From Serratia liquefaciens (lineage in GTDB: Bacteria; Pseudomonadota; Gammaproteobacteria; Enterobacterales; Enterobacteriaceae), in NCBI GenBank assembly GCA_012719855.1, contig JAAXZN010000055.1, positions 22,198-86,197 on the forward strand: 64,000 bases of DNA. The letters are read 5' to 3'. Made by a program: the position numbers and the translations under genes. The notes beneath the pieces were generated by a model. The model was given only the letters and a program-made list of their open reading frames with translations. It was not told the origin of the DNA and ran no database searches. Below are positions 1-8,408 of the stretch, piece by piece. How positions within the stretch are numbered: position 1 is the stretch's first letter; the number at the start of each line of letters is the position of its first letter.

Positions 1-920
1 AGAATGTTTTCCACCATGCGGGAAATCCGCTCCAGCTCCTCCATGTTGTTCGACAATAGCGTTTCATACTCTTCCACGCTTCGGGCCTGATACAGCGCTA
101 CCTGACAGTGTCCCATCAACGCCCCCACCGGGGTACGGATCTCATGTGCCAAATCGGCAGAAAACTGCGTCAAACGCTGATAGCCTTCGTTCAAACGATC
201 CAACATGGCGTTAAACGAACGGGTCAGCTGTTGCAGCTCCTTCGGTGCTCCCTGTTCACTCAGCCGGGTCGACAACGTATTCGGCGTTATCACCGCCGCC
301 TGCGCCGCCATGCGCCACAGCGGCTGCAATCCGCGACGCATCACCCAATACCCCAGTAATGCGATCAGAATAAAGGCCACCACCACGGCTGCCACTATCC
401 GCCACAAATAACGCGCCAGCATTTTCTGCTCATTGATCATCACGTGGGCGGCTGAGATCTGAAGCAGGGTGCCGTCCTCCAGCCTGACCAGTGCCGATAC
501 GGCACGCAATGGCACGCCCTGCTCAGTCTGCCCACTTTGTACTGCACTCAACCGCTGAGGCACACCGACCGGTGTTGGAGTCATCGGTGGCAGGCTCAGC
601 CTGGCCGGGTTAACGTTGATTAACGGCCTTTGCCCCGGCTGTTGAAAAATCAGTACGTCCTGTTCGTTGCCCAGCATATTTTCGAACAGGCCGGTGTTCG
701 CCGTCAGACGGTCCAGCGGAAAACGCTGGCTGAGCAAATGGCGGTAGTACTCTACCCGGCCGGTGACCTGCAGATCGCTGCGGGTAGTCATTTCCTGGCG
801 CATTGCGCCATACAGGTAACCTCCCGCTCCGCTGACCACCAAAGCCGCCACCAGCGCAAACAACATGGCGCTGCGCAGCGTCAGAGAAAGCGCACGCCAA
901 CGTTGGGCCAGGGCCTTCAT
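1..920 (-). CDS. Heavy-metal-type sensor histidine kinase (partial, C-terminus outside window)
   Basis: Inner-membrane sensor kinase that would phosphorylate the response regulator encoded just upstream. My own translation from 920 reads MKALAQRW, then a first membrane segment, a periplasmic domain of roughly 130 residues, a second membrane segment ([19 protein letters not shown]), a HAMP linker and the dimerisation box DLAHEIRTP, whose His is the phosphoacceptor. The ATPase domain lies off the left edge, so only about 306 residues are seen. The ATG overlaps the stop of the regulator gene in an ATGA, which implies translational coupling. The layout matches CusS/HprS/CopS kinases; the signal (copper, silver, oxidants) cannot be decided from sequence. 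Confidence 0.9.
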   Translation of the reverse strand, partial: MKALAQRWRALSLTLRSAMLFALVAALVVSGAGGYLYGAMRQEMTTRSDLQVTGRVEYYRHLLSQRFPLDRLTANTGLFENMLGNEQDVLIFQQPGQRPLINVNPARLSLPPMTPTPVGVPQRLSAVQSGQTEQGVPLRAVSALVRLEDGTLLQISAAHVMINEQKMLARYLWRIVAAVVVAFILIALLGYWVMRRGLQPLWRMAAQAAVITPNTLSTRLSEQGAPKELQQLTRSFNAMLDRLNEGYQRLTQFSADLAHEIRTPVGALMGHCQVALYQARSVEEYETLLSNNMEELERISRMVENI

Positions 921-1588
921 GAACGCGGCTCGCAAACGTAACCGATGCCACGCACGCTGTGGATCAGCTTGACCTCGAACGGCCGATCAATTTTTGCTCG
1001 CAGCCGCTTGATGGCGACATCCACCACGTTAGTGTCACTGTCAAAGTTCATGTCCCAGACCTGGGAGGCGATCATGGTGCGTGACAATACCTCCCCCTCG
1101 CGCCGTACCAGGAGATGCAACAACATAAACTCTTTATTGGTCAGCGCGATCACCTGCTCCTGCCGCACCGCTTTACGGCGCAGCACGTCGAGCTGCAAGT
1201 CGGCAATCACATAGTGGTCCGCTTCACGTACCGTGCCACGCCGCAGCAAAGTGCGCAGACGCAACACCAGTTCCGTAAAGGAGAAGGGCTTTATCAGATA
1301 ATCATCGGCACCCAGTTCGAGGCCATGAATGCGATCCTGCACCCCATCGCGCGCGGTCAGAAACAGAATGGGCACATCACTTTTCTTGCGCAGCACCTCG
1401 ATAATCTGCCAACCGTCCAGCCCTGGCAACATCACGTCCAGCACGATAGCGTCATAGCCGTGTTCCAGCGCCCGAAACAGGCCGTCGGTGCCGTTACGCG
1501 CCAAATCGACGCTGTACCCCGCCTCGCCCAGCCCCTTTTTCAGGTAATCACCCGTGCTGATGTCGTCTTCAACCACCAGTATTCGCAT
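917..1588 (-). CDS. OmpR-family response regulator, CusR/HprR/CopR-like
   Basis: DNA-binding response regulator of 223 residues. The receiver domain shows the acidic pocket (VVEDD), phosphoacceptor Asp51 in VLDVMLPG, and the conserved Lys in LIKPF. The C-terminal half is a winged helix ending HSVRGIGYV, typical of OmpR/PhoB. I chose the ATG at 1588 because GAGGTGG sits 5-8 bases upstream; a GTG three codons earlier overlaps that ribosome site and is unlikely. It forms an operon with the kinase downstream and faces the divergent redox genes at 1729-3735. The shared intergenic palindrome at 1641-1662 is the likely binding site, so it probably autoregulates and controls both sides. Confidence 0.95.
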   Translation of the reverse strand: MRILVVEDDISTGDYLKKGLGEAGYSVDLARNGTDGLFRALEHGYDAIVLDVMLPGLDGWQIIEVLRKKSDVPILFLTARDGVQDRIHGLELGADDYLIKPFSFTELVLRLRTLLRRGTVREADHYVIADLQLDVLRRKAVRQEQVIALTNKEFMLLHLLVRREGEVLSRTMIASQVWDMNFDSDTNVVDVAIKRLRAKIDRPFEVKLIHSVRGIGYVCEPRS

Positions 1589-1640
1589 TATCGCCACCTC
1601 ATGACTCTTGCGGAAATACTAGCAGTTCTGGCGGACATTC

Positions 1641-1662
1641 TTGATGACATTAATGTCATCAA
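1641..1662. promoter_or_regulatory. Perfect 22-bp palindrome, probable response-regulator operator
   Basis: The half-site is TTGATGACATT and the second half is its exact reverse complement. The core TGACA-N4-TGTCA resembles the known CusR box layout. It lies between the divergent response regulator and the periplasmic-protein gene, about 55 bases and 65 bases from the two start codons, where it could serve both promoters. Binding by this regulator is inferred. Confidence 0.75.
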
Positions 1663-1728
1663 ACGGACATGGTGCTGTCCCCGGTGTTCAACCATGCTTA
1701 ACCGGCAACCTAAACAAAGGAGAACTTT

Positions 1729-2355
1729 ATGATTACCCGTCATCGTTTTGCCGGTTTACTGCTTTCCACCCTCATGTTGTGCAGCGGTGCGGCCGCCGCG
1801 GCTCAACCCCAAGGCAAGGTGATTGCCCCACTGCGTGGCGTTATCGATCAGGTAAGCGACAGCAGCCTGCAACTCACCGACCGCAAAGGGGAAAAGGTCA
1901 GCGTCAAGCTCAATGACCAGACCCGAGTGCTGAGCGTGTCGAAAGGCACGCTGGATGATATCAAGCCGGACAGCTTTATAGGCACCGCTGCCGTACCGCA
2001 GCCGGACGGCTCTTTGAAAGCGTTGGAAGTGCACGTGTTCGCAGCCAGCCTGCGCGGCACCGGCGAAGGCCACTCGGCCTGGGAATCCGCCGACGGCAAG
2101 GTCGACACCATGACTAACGGCACCGTGGGCAAACTGGTGAAGTCCAACGGACGCACCCTGACCGTCACCTACGGCAACCAGCAAAAAACCGTTAACGTGC
2201 CGGAGGATGTGCCGATCGTCACCCTGGATCCCGGCGATCGCAGCCTGTTGAAACCGGGCGCGCATATCGTGTTGTTCTCCACCACTGACGATAAGGGTGA
2301 ACGCGTCGCCTCCCGCATTTCTGCAGGCAAAGACGGCACCGTTCCGCCGATGTAA
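1729..2355 (+). CDS. Periplasmic protein of unknown function, DUF5666/OB-fold-like
   Basis: A 208-residue protein with a signal peptide (hydrophobic run, cleavage near AAAAAQ at about residue 25). After this come two similar beta-rich halves, each beginning with a G-x-V/L-x-x-hydrophobic pattern (RGVIDQVSDSSLQL and NGTVGKLVKSNGRTL), as in OB-fold DUF5666 proteins that occur beside metal or redox genes. There are no cysteines in the mature part. It starts at an ATG after AAGGAGAAC and lies 11 bases before the cytochrome gene, so it is the first gene of the regulated operon. A binding or chaperone role in the periplasm is inferred from the neighbours; no enzyme motif is visible. Confidence 0.8.
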   Translation: MITRHRFAGLLLSTLMLCSGAAAAAQPQGKVIAPLRGVIDQVSDSSLQLTDRKGEKVSVKLNDQTRVLSVSKGTLDDIKPDSFIGTAAVPQPDGSLKALEVHVFAASLRGTGEGHSAWESADGKVDTMTNGTVGKLVKSNGRTLTVTYGNQQKTVNVPEDVPIVTLDPGDRSLLKPGAHIVLFSTTDDKGERVASRISAGKDGTVPPM

Positions 2356-2366
2356 CTCAGGAGTGC

Positions 2367-2978
2367 ATGATGAAAAGCAACGCGCCGCGGCCGGTGCACC
2401 CTTGGCCGGTTCGCCTTACCCACTGGATTAACCTGTTCGCCATGGTCTGCATGTTCATGAGCGGTTGGGAAATCTATAACGCCTCGCCGCTGTTCGGCTT
2501 TCGCTTTCCGCCGCAGATCACGCTCGGCGGCTGGCTGGGCGGCGCGATTGGCTGGCATCTGGCGGTTATGTGGCTGCTGGCCTGCAACGCACTGTGTTAT
2601 GTGCTGTGGAGCCTGTTCAGCGGCCATTTGCGGCGCGATCTGCTGCCGCTTGGCCTCGGCGCGCTGCGGCGCGATATCTGGCAAGCCGTGACGCTGCGGC
2701 TCAAGCATCGGCATGGCCATTACAACGCCATTCAAAAACTGATGTACCTCGGCGTCTTGCTTTTGGGGCTGCTGCTGGTGCTCTCCGGGTTAGCCATTTG
2801 GAAACCTGTGCAGTTGCAGGGCCTGGTGAGCCTGTTCGGCGGCTTTGACATTGCGCGTTACGTGCACTTTTTCGCCATGTCAGGCATTGGCTTATTTGTG
2901 GTGATTCACCTGCTGATGGTGATTATCGTGCCGCGCACGCTGTGGGCAATGATAACGGGTGGCAAACATGACGGATAA
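2367..2978 (+). CDS. Cytochrome b561-like membrane protein
   Basis: A 203-residue integral membrane protein with four predicted membrane helices and several histidines placed in helices (RLTHWINLF near the N-terminus, GWHLAVMW, RYVHFFAMSG and FVVIHLLMV towards the end), the pattern of di-haem cytochrome b561/Ni-Fe hydrogenase cytochrome b subunits. It would pass electrons from the quinone pool to a periplasmic partner. The next gene encodes an exported molybdopterin oxidoreductase and overlaps it by 11 bases, so the two probably form a redox complex functionally comparable with MsrQ and MsrP, although this protein is smaller than the six-helix MsrQ. Start ATG follows CAGGAGTGC. Confidence 0.88.
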   Translation: MMKSNAPRPVHPWPVRLTHWINLFAMVCMFMSGWEIYNASPLFGFRFPPQITLGGWLGGAIGWHLAVMWLLACNALCYVLWSLFSGHLRRDLLPLGLGALRRDIWQAVTLRLKHRHGHYNAIQKLMYLGVLLLGLLLVLSGLAIWKPVQLQGLVSLFGGFDIARYVHFFAMSGIGLFVVIHLLMVIIVPRTLWAMITGGKHDG

Positions 2979-3735
2979 AAAACAACGCCCTATGGCGCCG
3001 GGGCTGGAACCGGCGCAAAAGAAACAGCTGGTTAATTTGCAGCGCCGCTTGATGCTACGCTCCGGCCTGACGCTGGGGGGCGTCGCCATGCTGACCGGCT
3101 GCAATCTGCAGGACGGTGACCAGGTGGATAAAGTGCTGTGGGCAATGTCCCGCTGGAACGATCGGGTGCAAGCCTGGTTGTTCAACGGCCAAAAGCTGGC
3201 GCAGACCTACCGTTCGGATCAGATTACCCATCCGTTCCCGTTCAACGCGTATTACCCGGAATACAACGTTCCGGAAGTGGATCTCGCCAGCTACCGGCTG
3301 GAGGTCTCCGGTAAAGTAGAAAAAAAGGCCCCCTGGACGCTGGAACAGCTGCAACGCCTGCCGCAGCAAAGTCAAATAACCCGGTTGATCTGCATCGAGG
3401 GCTGGAGCGCCATCGGTCAGTGGGGGGGCGTGCCGCTGCGCAACTTCCTGCAGCACGTCGGGGCGGATCTTAACGCCCGTTATGTGGGATTCAAATGCGC
3501 GGACCGCTACTACTCCAGCATCGATATGGCCACCGCACTGCATCCACAGACCCTTTTGGCGCTGGATTTCGGTGGCAAGGCGCTGCCGGCAGATTACGGT
3601 TACCCGCTGCGTCTGCGGGTGCCGACCAAGCTGGGCTTCAAAAACGCCAAGCATATCGCCGCCATTTTCGTCAGCGATACCCATCCCGGCGGTTACTGGG
3701 AAGATCAGGGCTATAACTGGTTCAGCGGAATTTAA
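2968..3735 (+). CDS. Molybdopterin-dependent oxidoreductase (sulfite-oxidase fold), Tat-exported and possibly lipid-anchored
   Basis: A 255-residue protein of the SorA/MsrP molybdopterin family. The N-terminus has a twin arginine (RRLMLRSG, residues 26-27), a hydrophobic stretch and LTGC at residue 45, which fits both a Tat signal and a lipobox. The Mo-ligating cysteine is Cys142 in RLICIEGWS, followed by GGVPL and later a C-terminal GGYWEDQGYNWF motif, all typical of the family. I prefer the ATG at 2968 (GGGTGG upstream) to the earlier GTG at 2959. It overlaps the cytochrome b gene, its likely electron donor. By analogy with MsrP it may reduce oxidised methionine or another oxidised substrate in the envelope, but the substrate is not shown by sequence. 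Confidence 0.9.
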   Translation: MTDKKQRPMAPGLEPAQKKQLVNLQRRLMLRSGLTLGGVAMLTGCNLQDGDQVDKVLWAMSRWNDRVQAWLFNGQKLAQTYRSDQITHPFPFNAYYPEYNVPEVDLASYRLEVSGKVEKKAPWTLEQLQRLPQQSQITRLICIEGWSAIGQWGGVPLRNFLQHVGADLNARYVGFKCADRYYSSIDMATALHPQTLLALDFGGKALPADYGYPLRLRVPTKLGFKNAKHIAAIFVSDTHPGGYWEDQGYNWFSGI

Positions 3736-3858
3736 TTTCTGCGTAGCGCTGCGCAGAGAACTCACCGCCCGCTGGCGCATTTATTCCGACGCTGTTAATA
3801 ATCTCGCTAAGACAAGGAAGGTAACTATAGGAAAAGTAATAATAAAAAGGATTTTATT

Positions 3859-4344
3859 ATGGAGATTGATATCACGGAGCATTATACGTTCCGATCGGAT
3901 GAATTCAGATATCAGATTGCGATAAGTAAAGTCGACGGTAAAACAGCCAAATATTACCTTGATTTCAAAAAGATAACCCAGGACATGCGAGCATGGTTCT
4001 CGCCTGTCTATACCGAGCAATGCATTTTAGATAATGCTTATGCTATAGAGTTTTATGATGTTAAAGCGCTAATTTTTGCTGCTCGGCAAGGGCGTTCCGC
4101 CTTCGATACTTATAGCCACATGGGTTATACCTTTTCTGAACGTGAGCGCCTATTCGTCGATGGAATAGGTAAAACTATTATCAACTTCGCCATACAGTAT
4201 CAGGCCAGGCTCGTTTTTAGCGTTCCCTTGAGGCCAGCATTGGCCAAAATCTATGATCATCTATTGAAAAAACACGCTCATGGAGTACAGTATTTGTACA
4301 AAATGGAATTCATAAAGGACGGGCTATATGTCATCGAAATCTAA
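3859..4344 (+). CDS. Hypothetical protein, AT-rich accessory gene
   Basis: A 161-residue protein that I do not recognise. It has no signal peptide or membrane segment and is rich in aromatic residues (Tyr, Phe) and charged residues, as in small soluble globular proteins. The start ATG follows AAAAGGA at a good distance. The base composition and codon use are clearly more AT-rich than the genes on either side, which suggests horizontal acquisition. It overlaps the following short gene by 17 bases, so the two are probably translated together. A two-gene unit of this size could be a toxin-antitoxin or immunity pair, but no motif supports that. Confidence 0.65.
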   Translation: MEIDITEHYTFRSDEFRYQIAISKVDGKTAKYYLDFKKITQDMRAWFSPVYTEQCILDNAYAIEFYDVKALIFAARQGRSAFDTYSHMGYTFSERERLFVDGIGKTIINFAIQYQARLVFSVPLRPALAKIYDHLLKKHAHGVQYLYKMEFIKDGLYVIEI

Positions 4345-4528
4345 CGTCTTGCAGCAAGGCCCCGAACAGGACTTTACCTCTTTAAGTATGAAAGAACAGC
4401 GCCTGCAAGCCATACAAGCTTTCCACGAAGCCTGGTGGGAACAAAGATGCCAGGAGTGGCGTGAACGAGGCCGTCTGGGTGAACCAGGGCCGGTCATCAC
4501 CGCTTCTCCCACCAACAAAACAACATAA
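4328..4528 (+). CDS. Small hypothetical protein downstream of the AT-rich gene
   Basis: A 66-residue polar protein with a predicted charged helix in the middle (FHEAWWEQRCQEWRERG). The family is not recognised. The ATG lies inside the end of the preceding gene and has only a weak GGACGGG ribosome site, so coupling to the upstream gene is likely. It ends at the left arm of a strong hairpin at 4524-4545 that would stop transcription. Because it is short its reality is less certain than its neighbour, but the overlap and the terminator directly after it favour a genuine gene. Confidence 0.5.
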   Translation: MSSKSNVLQQGPEQDFTSLSMKEQRLQAIQAFHEAWWEQRCQEWRERGRLGEPGPVITASPTNKTT

Positions 4529-4545
4529 CCCCCTACGGGGTTATG
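4524..4545. terminator. Hairpin terminator between convergent genes
   Basis: A 9-bp perfect stem (CATAACCCC paired with GGGGTTATG) with a four-base loop lies between the small gene ending at 4528 and the ygbI stop at 4553. A short T-rich stretch follows on the plus strand. It could act in both directions. Confidence 0.7.
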
Positions 4546-4552
4546 GTCAGTT

Positions 4553-5317
4553 TTACTCCCCGGTTGTCATCAGCGTGATATCCGCCTGCAGGATTGCCTC
4601 GCGCGCTGCGGCAGGCAGATTGTCATCGGTAATAATCGCGTCAAATACCGCCATCGGCAGCGCCAGATAGGTGGCTATTTTGCCGTATTTTGAGGTGTCA
4701 CTGAGCAGAATGCAGCGACGGCTGGCATCAACGATGGCTTTCTTCACCATCACCTTGTCTTCATTGGGCGTCGACAGGCCACGCATGCTCCATGATGAAG
4801 CGGAAATAAACGCCAAATCGATAAACAACCCGCGTAGCGCCTGAGCCGCCGCTTCACCAACGCAGGAACGGTTCTCGCGGCATACGGTGCCGCCGGTATG
4901 TATGATCTTGCACTGGCTATGCTCTATCAGATAGCCCGCAATCACAAAATCATTGGTGACCACCGTCAGATCTTCGCGCTCACTGAGGTGCTTTGCCAAT
5001 GCCAGCGTAGTGGTACCCGCGTCCAGATAAATGCAGCTGTTGGGAGGGACCTGCCGGGCAGCCAACTGACCGATGGCCGCTTTCTGCTGGCTGTACATCC
5101 CTTCCTTATCCTGATGCGAAGGTTCAATCGCCACCCGTTCTGCGGACTGCACGCCCCCTGACACCGCCAGTACCGCGCCCTGCTCCTCCAGCTTTTGCAG
5201 ATCGCGGCGAATCGTCATATGCGATACGCCCAGCCTCTCGGTCAATTCGGCAATGCTGACCACCCCGCGTTCTGATACCAGCGCTAAAATTTGCTGATGA
5301 CGTTCTACAGGTATCAC
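4553..5317 (-). CDS. ygbI: DeoR-family regulator of the tetronate operon
   Basis: A 254-residue DeoR/GlpR-type repressor. The N-terminal winged helix (RHQQILALV, then VSHMTIRRDL near residues 30-40) is the family signature, and the C-terminal sugar-phosphate sensor domain shows YLDAGTTTLALA and VTNDFVIAGYL. It is transcribed away from ltnD, and the same regulator/operon layout is found with E. coli ygbI and ygbJKLMN. The likely effector is a phosphorylated or oxidised four-carbon acid intermediate of that pathway (inference). Repeated GTGATAAT-like boxes in the intergenic region are its likely operators. Confidence 0.92.
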   Translation of the reverse strand: MIPVERHQQILALVSERGVVSIAELTERLGVSHMTIRRDLQKLEEQGAVLAVSGGVQSAERVAIEPSHQDKEGMYSQQKAAIGQLAARQVPPNSCIYLDAGTTTLALAKHLSEREDLTVVTNDFVIAGYLIEHSQCKIIHTGGTVCRENRSCVGEAAAQALRGLFIDLAFISASSWSMRGLSTPNEDKVMVKKAIVDASRRCILLSDTSKYGKIATYLALPMAVFDAIITDDNLPAAAREAILQADITLMTTGE

Positions 5318-5337
5318 GGTTCCCTCTCTTTACCGCA

Positions 5338-5578
5338 GTGATAATAATTGTGATTTTACGTCAATTTTCGTTCGAAGAAAGCGGCCTTTTTGCAGGCCGT
5401 GAAGTCGGTCATGATATCGGTAATTTATTTTACCTATTTTAAAACAGTGAGATAACTCGATACCAACCTTTTTAAGCGCATCTATTAAGGCTCCACTTAA
5501 TGTTAATAATTGTGATAACGATCGCTGACTCTGCGTCACAACCCGCTTATATTTAACACAACAAAACAAATTATCACT
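5338..5578. promoter_or_regulatory. Divergent ygbI/ltnD control region with repeated GTGATAAT-type boxes
   Basis: The AT-rich intergenic region holds an exact 13-base direct repeat, TAATAATTGTGAT, at 5342-5354 and 5504-5516. Related boxes occur as AGTGATAAT at 5338-5346 and, inverted, ATTATCACT at 5570-5578, close to the ltnD start. Multiple spaced copies are typical of DeoR-family loop-forming operators. Assignment to YgbI is inferred from position. Confidence 0.6.
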
Positions 5579-5599
5579 AAAATTAACAAGGGGTACCAA

Positions 5600-6514
5600 A
5601 TGACACAGCCAGGGGATTTTGCAGTTTGCGTCGTAGGGTTAGGTTCCATGGGAATGGGGGCGGCGAAGTCATGTATTAACGCCGGACTGACAACCTACGG
5701 TGTCGATCTTAACCCGCAGGCACTGGCGACATTGCAACAGGCCGGGGCAAAGCAGGCGGCTACCCGTGCAGACGATTTCGCTGCCGATTTGGATGCCTTG
5801 CTGCTGCTGGTGGTGAACGCTGCTCAGGTGAAGCAGATCCTGTTTGGCGAGAACGGCCTGGCGGCAAAGCTAAAGCCCAATACGCCGGTCATGGTCTCTT
5901 CCACCCTCTCCGCCGCCGATGCCAGGCAGATCGAACAACAGCTGCTGGCGCTCGGACTGAACATGTTGGATGCCCCGGTTTCTGGCGGCGCGGCCAAGGC
6001 GGCTGAGGGCCAGATAACGGTGATGGCATCCGGCGCAGAATCTACATTCCAACAATTGCAACCGGTGCTGGACGCCATTGCCGGCAAGGTCTATCGCATT
6101 GGCGAAGAGATTGGGCTGGGCGCTACGGTAAAAATCATCCACCAACTGCTGGCTGGTGTGCATATCGCCGCCGGAGCCGAGGCCATGGCGCTGGCTGCCC
6201 GGGCCGGTATTCCTCTGGACGTCATGTACGACGTCGTCACCCACGCCGCCGGCAATTCCTGGATGTTCGAGAACCGTATGCGTCACGTGGTTGACGGCGA
6301 CTATGCTCCCAAATCGGCGGTGGATATCTTCGTGAAGGATCTGGGACTGGTGACCGATACCGCCAAAGCGCTGCACTTCCCATTGCCGCTGGCATCTACC
6401 GCTTTCAATATGTTTACCGCCGCCAGCAATGCCGGTTTTGGTAAAGAGGACGACAGCGCAGTGATCAAGATCTTCACTGGCATCGACCTGCCGCAGAAGA
6501 AGGAGAACGCATAA
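5600..6514 (+). CDS. ltnD: L-threonate dehydrogenase
   Basis: A 304-residue member of the 3-hydroxyisobutyrate dehydrogenase family, oxidising L-threonate to 2-oxo-tetronate with NAD+. The N-terminal Rossmann motif is GLGSMGMG (residues 11-18), the substrate-binding signature DAPVSGGAAKA lies near residue 125, and the catalytic lysine is in TVKIIHQLL near residue 173. It heads the operon ltnD-otnK-otnC-otnI-ygbN and has a clear AAGGGG ribosome site. Its last base is shared with the otnK ATG (TAATG). Gene order and protein lengths match E. coli ygbJ onwards, which makes the assignment strong. Confidence 0.93.
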   Translation: MTQPGDFAVCVVGLGSMGMGAAKSCINAGLTTYGVDLNPQALATLQQAGAKQAATRADDFAADLDALLLLVVNAAQVKQILFGENGLAAKLKPNTPVMVSSTLSAADARQIEQQLLALGLNMLDAPVSGGAAKAAEGQITVMASGAESTFQQLQPVLDAIAGKVYRIGEEIGLGATVKIIHQLLAGVHIAAGAEAMALAARAGIPLDVMYDVVTHAAGNSWMFENRMRHVVDGDYAPKSAVDIFVKDLGLVTDTAKALHFPLPLASTAFNMFTAASNAGFGKEDDSAVIKIFTGIDLPQKKENA

Positions 6515-7776
6515 TGCTGCTCGGCGTAATTGCAGATGATTTTACCGGTGCGACCGACATTGCCAGCTTTCTGGTGGAAAATGGCCTGTCGACGGTGCAG
6601 CTAAACGGCGTACCGCATGATGACATGCCGATTGAAGCGCAGGCGGTCGTCATCAGTCTGAAATCAAGATCCTGTGCGCCATCGCAGGCCATCGAACAGT
6701 CGTTGCAGGCGCTGGCCTGGCTGCAGCACCAGGGCTGCCGGCAATTCTACTTCAAATATTGCTCAACCTTCGACAGCACCGCGCAGGGCAATATCGGCCC
6801 GGTAACCGATGCCCTGCTTGATGCTCTGGGCGAAAGCCAAACGGTGATTTCCCCGGCGCTGCCGGTCAACGGCCGGACTGTGTATCAGGGCTATCTGTTT
6901 GTGTTGGATCAACTGCTGTCGGAGTCCGGTATGCGCCATCACCCGGTGACGCCGATGACCGACAGCAACCTGCTACGGCTGATGGAAGCGCAAGCTCAGG
7001 GGCACTGCGGGCTGGTGACGGCCGCAGAAATGGATTGCGGTGCCGAAGCGGTGTCCGACAAGCTGCAACAGCTGGTGCAACAAGGCGTACGATATGCGGT
7101 ACTGGATACGCTGAATGAGCAGCATTTGCTGACCCAGGGTGCCGCGCTGAAAAATATGAAGCTGGTGACCGGCGGATCGGGCCTGGCCATCGGTCTCGCA
7201 CGTCAATGGGCTCAGCCGGGACAAGACCGTCCGCAGGCCGCGGGGGCTCCGCAAGGGGAAAAAGCCGTGGTCCTGTCCGGCTCCTGCTCCGTCATGACCA
7301 ATCGACAGGTCGCGCGATACCGTCAACAGGCACCGGCCATGGCTATCGACGTGGCGCGTTGCCTTACCGAATCTGACCGCGCGGCCTATGTTACAGAACT
7401 GGCCGACTGGGTACAGCGGCAGCAAAATGCCCCGCTGGCCCCGCTGCTGTACGCTACCGCCGAACCGGAGAAACTGCAGCAGGTTCAGCAACGATATGGC
7501 ATGGCTGCCGCCAGTCAGGCAGTGGAGTCACTGTTTGCCGGGGTGGTACAACAGCTCCAGCAATCAGGGTACCGTCGCTTTATCGTTGCCGGTGGTGAAA
7601 CCTCTGGCGTAGTGACGCAGGCGCTGGGCATTCGCGGTTTCCACATCGGCCCCTGTATCTCTCCCGGCGTACCCTGGGTTCGCGCCATCGAACAACCGGT
7701 TTCACTGGCCCTTAAATCGGGCAATTTTGGCGATGAAAACTTTTTCGCCCGGGCACAAACGGAATTCCCATTATGA
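6514..7776 (+). CDS. otnK: 3-oxo-tetronate kinase
   Basis: A 420-residue DUF1537 (four-carbon acid sugar) kinase. It opens with LGVIADDFTGATDIA, the conserved aspartate-rich substrate motif, and has the ATP-binding glycine-rich segment VAGGETSGVV near residue 356. It phosphorylates 3-oxo-tetronate at O4, giving the substrate for OtnC. The start overlaps the ltnD stop by one base and its end overlaps otnC by an ATGA, so the three are translationally coupled. Length agrees with the E. coli YgbK protein. No oddities seen. Confidence 0.93.
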   Translation: MLLGVIADDFTGATDIASFLVENGLSTVQLNGVPHDDMPIEAQAVVISLKSRSCAPSQAIEQSLQALAWLQHQGCRQFYFKYCSTFDSTAQGNIGPVTDALLDALGESQTVISPALPVNGRTVYQGYLFVLDQLLSESGMRHHPVTPMTDSNLLRLMEAQAQGHCGLVTAAEMDCGAEAVSDKLQQLVQQGVRYAVLDTLNEQHLLTQGAALKNMKLVTGGSGLAIGLARQWAQPGQDRPQAAGAPQGEKAVVLSGSCSVMTNRQVARYRQQAPAMAIDVARCLTESDRAAYVTELADWVQRQQNAPLAPLLYATAEPEKLQQVQQRYGMAAASQAVESLFAGVVQQLQQSGYRRFIVAGGETSGVVTQALGIRGFHIGPCISPGVPWVRAIEQPVSLALKSGNFGDENFFARAQTEFPL

Positions 7777-8405
7777 CAATGATGATCGAACAACAGGCGC
7801 GCGAAGAGATGGTGCGTCTGGGGGCCTCCTTCTTTCAGCGCGGTTACGCCACCGGGTCTGCCGGCAACCTTTCGCTGTTGCTGGCGGACGGCACGCTGCT
7901 GGCAACCCCGACCGGATCCTGCCTGGGCGAACTGCAGGCCGAGCGGCTGTCGAAAGTCAGCCTGAGCGGCGAATGGCTGTCCGGCGACAAACCCTCGAAA
8001 GAGATCAGCTTTCACCGCGCGCTGTATCTGAATAACCCGGAGTGCAAAGCGGTGGTGCACCTGCACTGCACTTACCTCACGGCCCTGTCCTGTCTGCAAG
8101 GGCTGGACGTGGAAAACGCCATCAAACCCTTCACCCCTTATGTGGTGATGCGGGTCGGCAAGGTGCCGGTGGTGCCTTACTACCGCCCCGGCGATCTGCG
8201 GCTGGCGGAGGATCTGGCCAAACTGGCGCCGACCCATCGCGCTTTTTTGCTGGCCAATCACGGCCCGGTGGTAACGGGCAAGGATCTGCGGGCGGCAGCG
8301 GATAATACCGAAGAGATGGAAGATGCCGCCAGGCTGATTTTCACCCTCGGCGACCGCCCAATACGCTATTTGACCGATGACGAAATTACCGAGCTACGGA
8401 GCTGA
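7773..8405 (+). CDS. otnC: 3-oxo-tetronate 4-phosphate decarboxylase (class II aldolase family)
   Basis: A 210-residue class II aldolase/adducin-fold enzyme that decarboxylates 3-oxo-tetronate 4-phosphate to dihydroxyacetone phosphate. Metal ligands are visible in VVHLHCTY (the HxH pair near residue 92) and the later His in LLANHGPVV. The Gly-rich GSAGNLS near residue 27 binds phosphate in this family. Two further ATGs follow the first within four codons, so the exact start may be 6-9 bases later. It lies between otnK (overlap) and otnI (3-base gap), in the same order as E. coli ygbKLM. Confidence 0.92.
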   Translation: MTMMIEQQAREEMVRLGASFFQRGYATGSAGNLSLLLADGTLLATPTGSCLGELQAERLSKVSLSGEWLSGDKPSKEISFHRALYLNNPECKAVVHLHCTYLTALSCLQGLDVENAIKPFTPYVVMRVGKVPVVPYYRPGDLRLAEDLAKLAPTHRAFLLANHGPVVTGKDLRAAADNTEEMEDAARLIFTLGDRPIRYLTDDEITELRS

Positions 8406-8408
8406 ACC

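Noticed and set aside
1115..1732. Long plus-strand frame opposite the response regulator
   Set aside because: Lies antisense to a clear OmpR-type regulator, no ribosome site and no family-like sequence.
5330..5599. Minus-strand frame in the ygbI-ltnD gap
   Set aside because: Runs through the operator repeats, with no ribosome site; most likely chance.
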